From Gammaproteobacteria bacterium (lineage in GTDB: Bacteria; Pseudomonadota; Gammaproteobacteria; QOAV01): 5,387 nt of DNA. A program made the position numbers and the translations under genes. Location of the stretch: assembly GCA_027067235.1 (NCBI GenBank), contig JALXFQ010000251.1, positions 1 through 5,387 on the forward strand, read 5' to 3'. Positions 4,511 through 5,387 of the stretch are shown here, in pieces. The notes below the pieces were generated by a model. That model was not told where the DNA came from and did not search any database. It saw nothing but the letters and a program-made list of their open reading frames with translations. Position 1 is the stretch's first letter; the number at the start of each line of letters is the position of its first letter.

Positions 4511-5387
4511 AGCTTTCCATCCTTGAGTACGTGCTGAAGTTGCTGTGGATTTAATTTCCAACCACTCAGGAAACCACCATTTGGATTCTGTATGACGGTT
4601 AAGCCTGAATTGGGGTTAGTGTGGAAAGTGACAGAATTTCCTCTGTATGTTCCGGAAATCTCTTTGGTCCCAGATGAATTCAAATGTTTTTGTATCGCCT
4701 GATTGAACTTTTGTGCATTTGCGGGGTTGTAATTCCCAGAAACGCCGAAGTCACCAGCATGTTTAAACTTCTTCTGTAGTTGTTTAGCCGTCGCAGGAGC
4801 AACTTTACTAAACGCACCTGCACTCTTTGCGGCAACCCTCTCCCCCAATCCAATAACCGCCCCCGCACCTCTCACTGGCCCGGGTAATGTCCAGACATCC
4901 TGCAACGGCGCATCACCATGAGCATCCAGTGGTACGGGTTGCGCCATCTGGTATAACGTCACGCCAGCATCAACCAGTGTGGCAAGTCCCCAGAGCAGCA
5001 GAGGGAACGCGAATTCTCCATCCGGATCCACAAACCGATACGGATTGTTATTACCATACGCATAGCGGTTGAAGCTGTGCACATTGCCCGGGTCGATACC
5101 CGCCGGATCAACGCCCATGAAGCGTCCCAGTAACGGGTCGTAGTAGCGCGCGCCGTAGTAGCTCAGTCCGGTGCTGTTGTCATAAGGCTTGCCGGTATAC
5201 CACAGGCTGTTCTTTCTCGAGAAGGGCGATGGGCTGAGTCGGCTGCCGTAGGGCCGGAAGTTCTCACGCCAGATCACGCCGCCCTTGTCGAATCCAACGA
5301 TGGGGGTGCCGGTGGTGTCGGTGACGACGTAGGTGACGTGGTCATAACCATGCGCCAGTGGCAGTATCGCTGTAAGCAGGATAAACC
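4507..5387 (-). CDS. Short secreted Rhs-core protein with C-terminal colicin D-type tRNase domain; N-terminal few codons outside window
   Basis: The frame is open to the right edge and gives 292 residues; the GTG at 5277 is internal. Visible residues 1-13 (FILLTAILPLAHG) look like the core and cleavage site of a signal peptide, so only the first few residues are probably missing. Residues 17-50 (VTYVVTDTTGTPIV, IWRENFRPYGSRL) and 73-123 (GLSYYGARYYDPLLGRF, NRYAYGNNNPYRFVDPDGE) form the Rhs-associated core, followed by a hydrophobic linker (about 126-148). Residues ~200-292 match the colicin D nuclease: KKFKHAGDFG (catalytic-type His209, with Lys206 and Lys208), FNQAIQKHL, GTYRG, NPNSGLTVI and GGFLSGWK (Ser274, Trp276). 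Spacing from His to SGWK is nearly that of colicin D, which cuts the anticodon loop of arginine tRNAs. The immunity gene starts in the stop codon. The nuclease part is AT-rich while the core is GC-rich, indicating a swapped tip. Toxin identity is strong; export by Sec is inferred. Confidence 0.9.
   Translation of the reverse strand, partial: FILLTAILPLAHGYDHVTYVVTDTTGTPIVGFDKGGVIWRENFRPYGSRLSPSPFSRKNSLWYTGKPYDNSTGLSYYGARYYDPLLGRFMGVDPAGIDPGNVHSFNRYAYGNNNPYRFVDPDGEFAFPLLLWGLATLVDAGVTLYQMAQPVPLDAHGDAPLQDVWTLPGPVRGAGAVIGLGERVAAKSAGAFSKVAPATAKQLQKKFKHAGDFGVSGNYNPANAQKFNQAIQKHLNSSGTKEISGTYRGNSVTFHTNPNSGLTVIQNPNGGFLSGWKLNPQQLQHVLKDGKL
4520..4524 (-). promoter_or_regulatory. Ribosome binding site AAGGA of the immunity gene, inside the toxin gene
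   Basis: AAGGA lies nine bases before the ATG at 4510, within the last codons of the toxin gene. It supports the short form of the immunity protein and coupled translation. Confidence 0.65.

Noticed and set aside
4511..4561. TTG at 4561 as start of the immunity gene
   Set aside because: It would overlap the toxin gene by over 50 bases and add a segment unlike the family; the ATG at 4510 with ATGA overlap and AAGGA fits better.
4507..5277. GTG at 5277 as start of the toxin gene
   Set aside because: The upstream in-frame residues (VTYVVTDTTGTPIV) are part of the Rhs core and must belong to the protein.

Overview
The window reads as chromosomal DNA of a Gram-negative proteobacterium, probably beta- or gammaproteobacterial. 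This is inferred from three things: the type of large FAD/Fe-S oxidoreductase at the left edge, a SixA-type phosphohistidine phosphatase, and Rhs/colicin genes. The species cannot be named from the sequence.

The left half (1-3191) looks like ordinary, compact, fairly GC-rich chromosome. In order it holds: the C-terminal end of a large oxidoreductase with two cysteine-rich CCG domains (+); a small stand-alone YdeI/OmpD-associated-type protein (-), separated from it by only 2 bp tail to tail; a secreted beta-propeller-like protein with a signal peptide and an Asp-box (+); and a SixA-like histidine phosphatase (-), again tail to tail with a 4-bp gap. About 200 bp without a convincing gene follow (3192-3393).

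The right half (3394-5387) is an accessory toxin island read entirely on the minus strand. In transcription order (right to left) it contains: (1) a short Rhs-core protein that appears to start with a signal peptide just at the window edge and ends in a colicin D-type anticodon nuclease domain; (2) an 86-residue acidic immunity protein of the colicin D immunity type, whose ATG overlaps the toxin stop codon (ATGA); (3) a ~120-bp spacer with two copies of a short repeat built on TCCCCAGAAC; (4) an orphan, truncated Rhs YD-repeat fragment with another repeat copy at its far end. The nuclease and immunity genes are clearly more AT-rich than the Rhs-core DNA, as expected for an exchangeable toxin/immunity cassette.

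Working model: the toxin is exported by a Sec-like signal and delivers a tRNA-cleaving domain to competitors. The coupled immunity protein protects the producer. The orphan fragment and the repeats record past cassette exchange. The parts least like a textbook Rhs system are the very short, signal-peptide-bearing Rhs scaffold and the repeat found at each cassette boundary.
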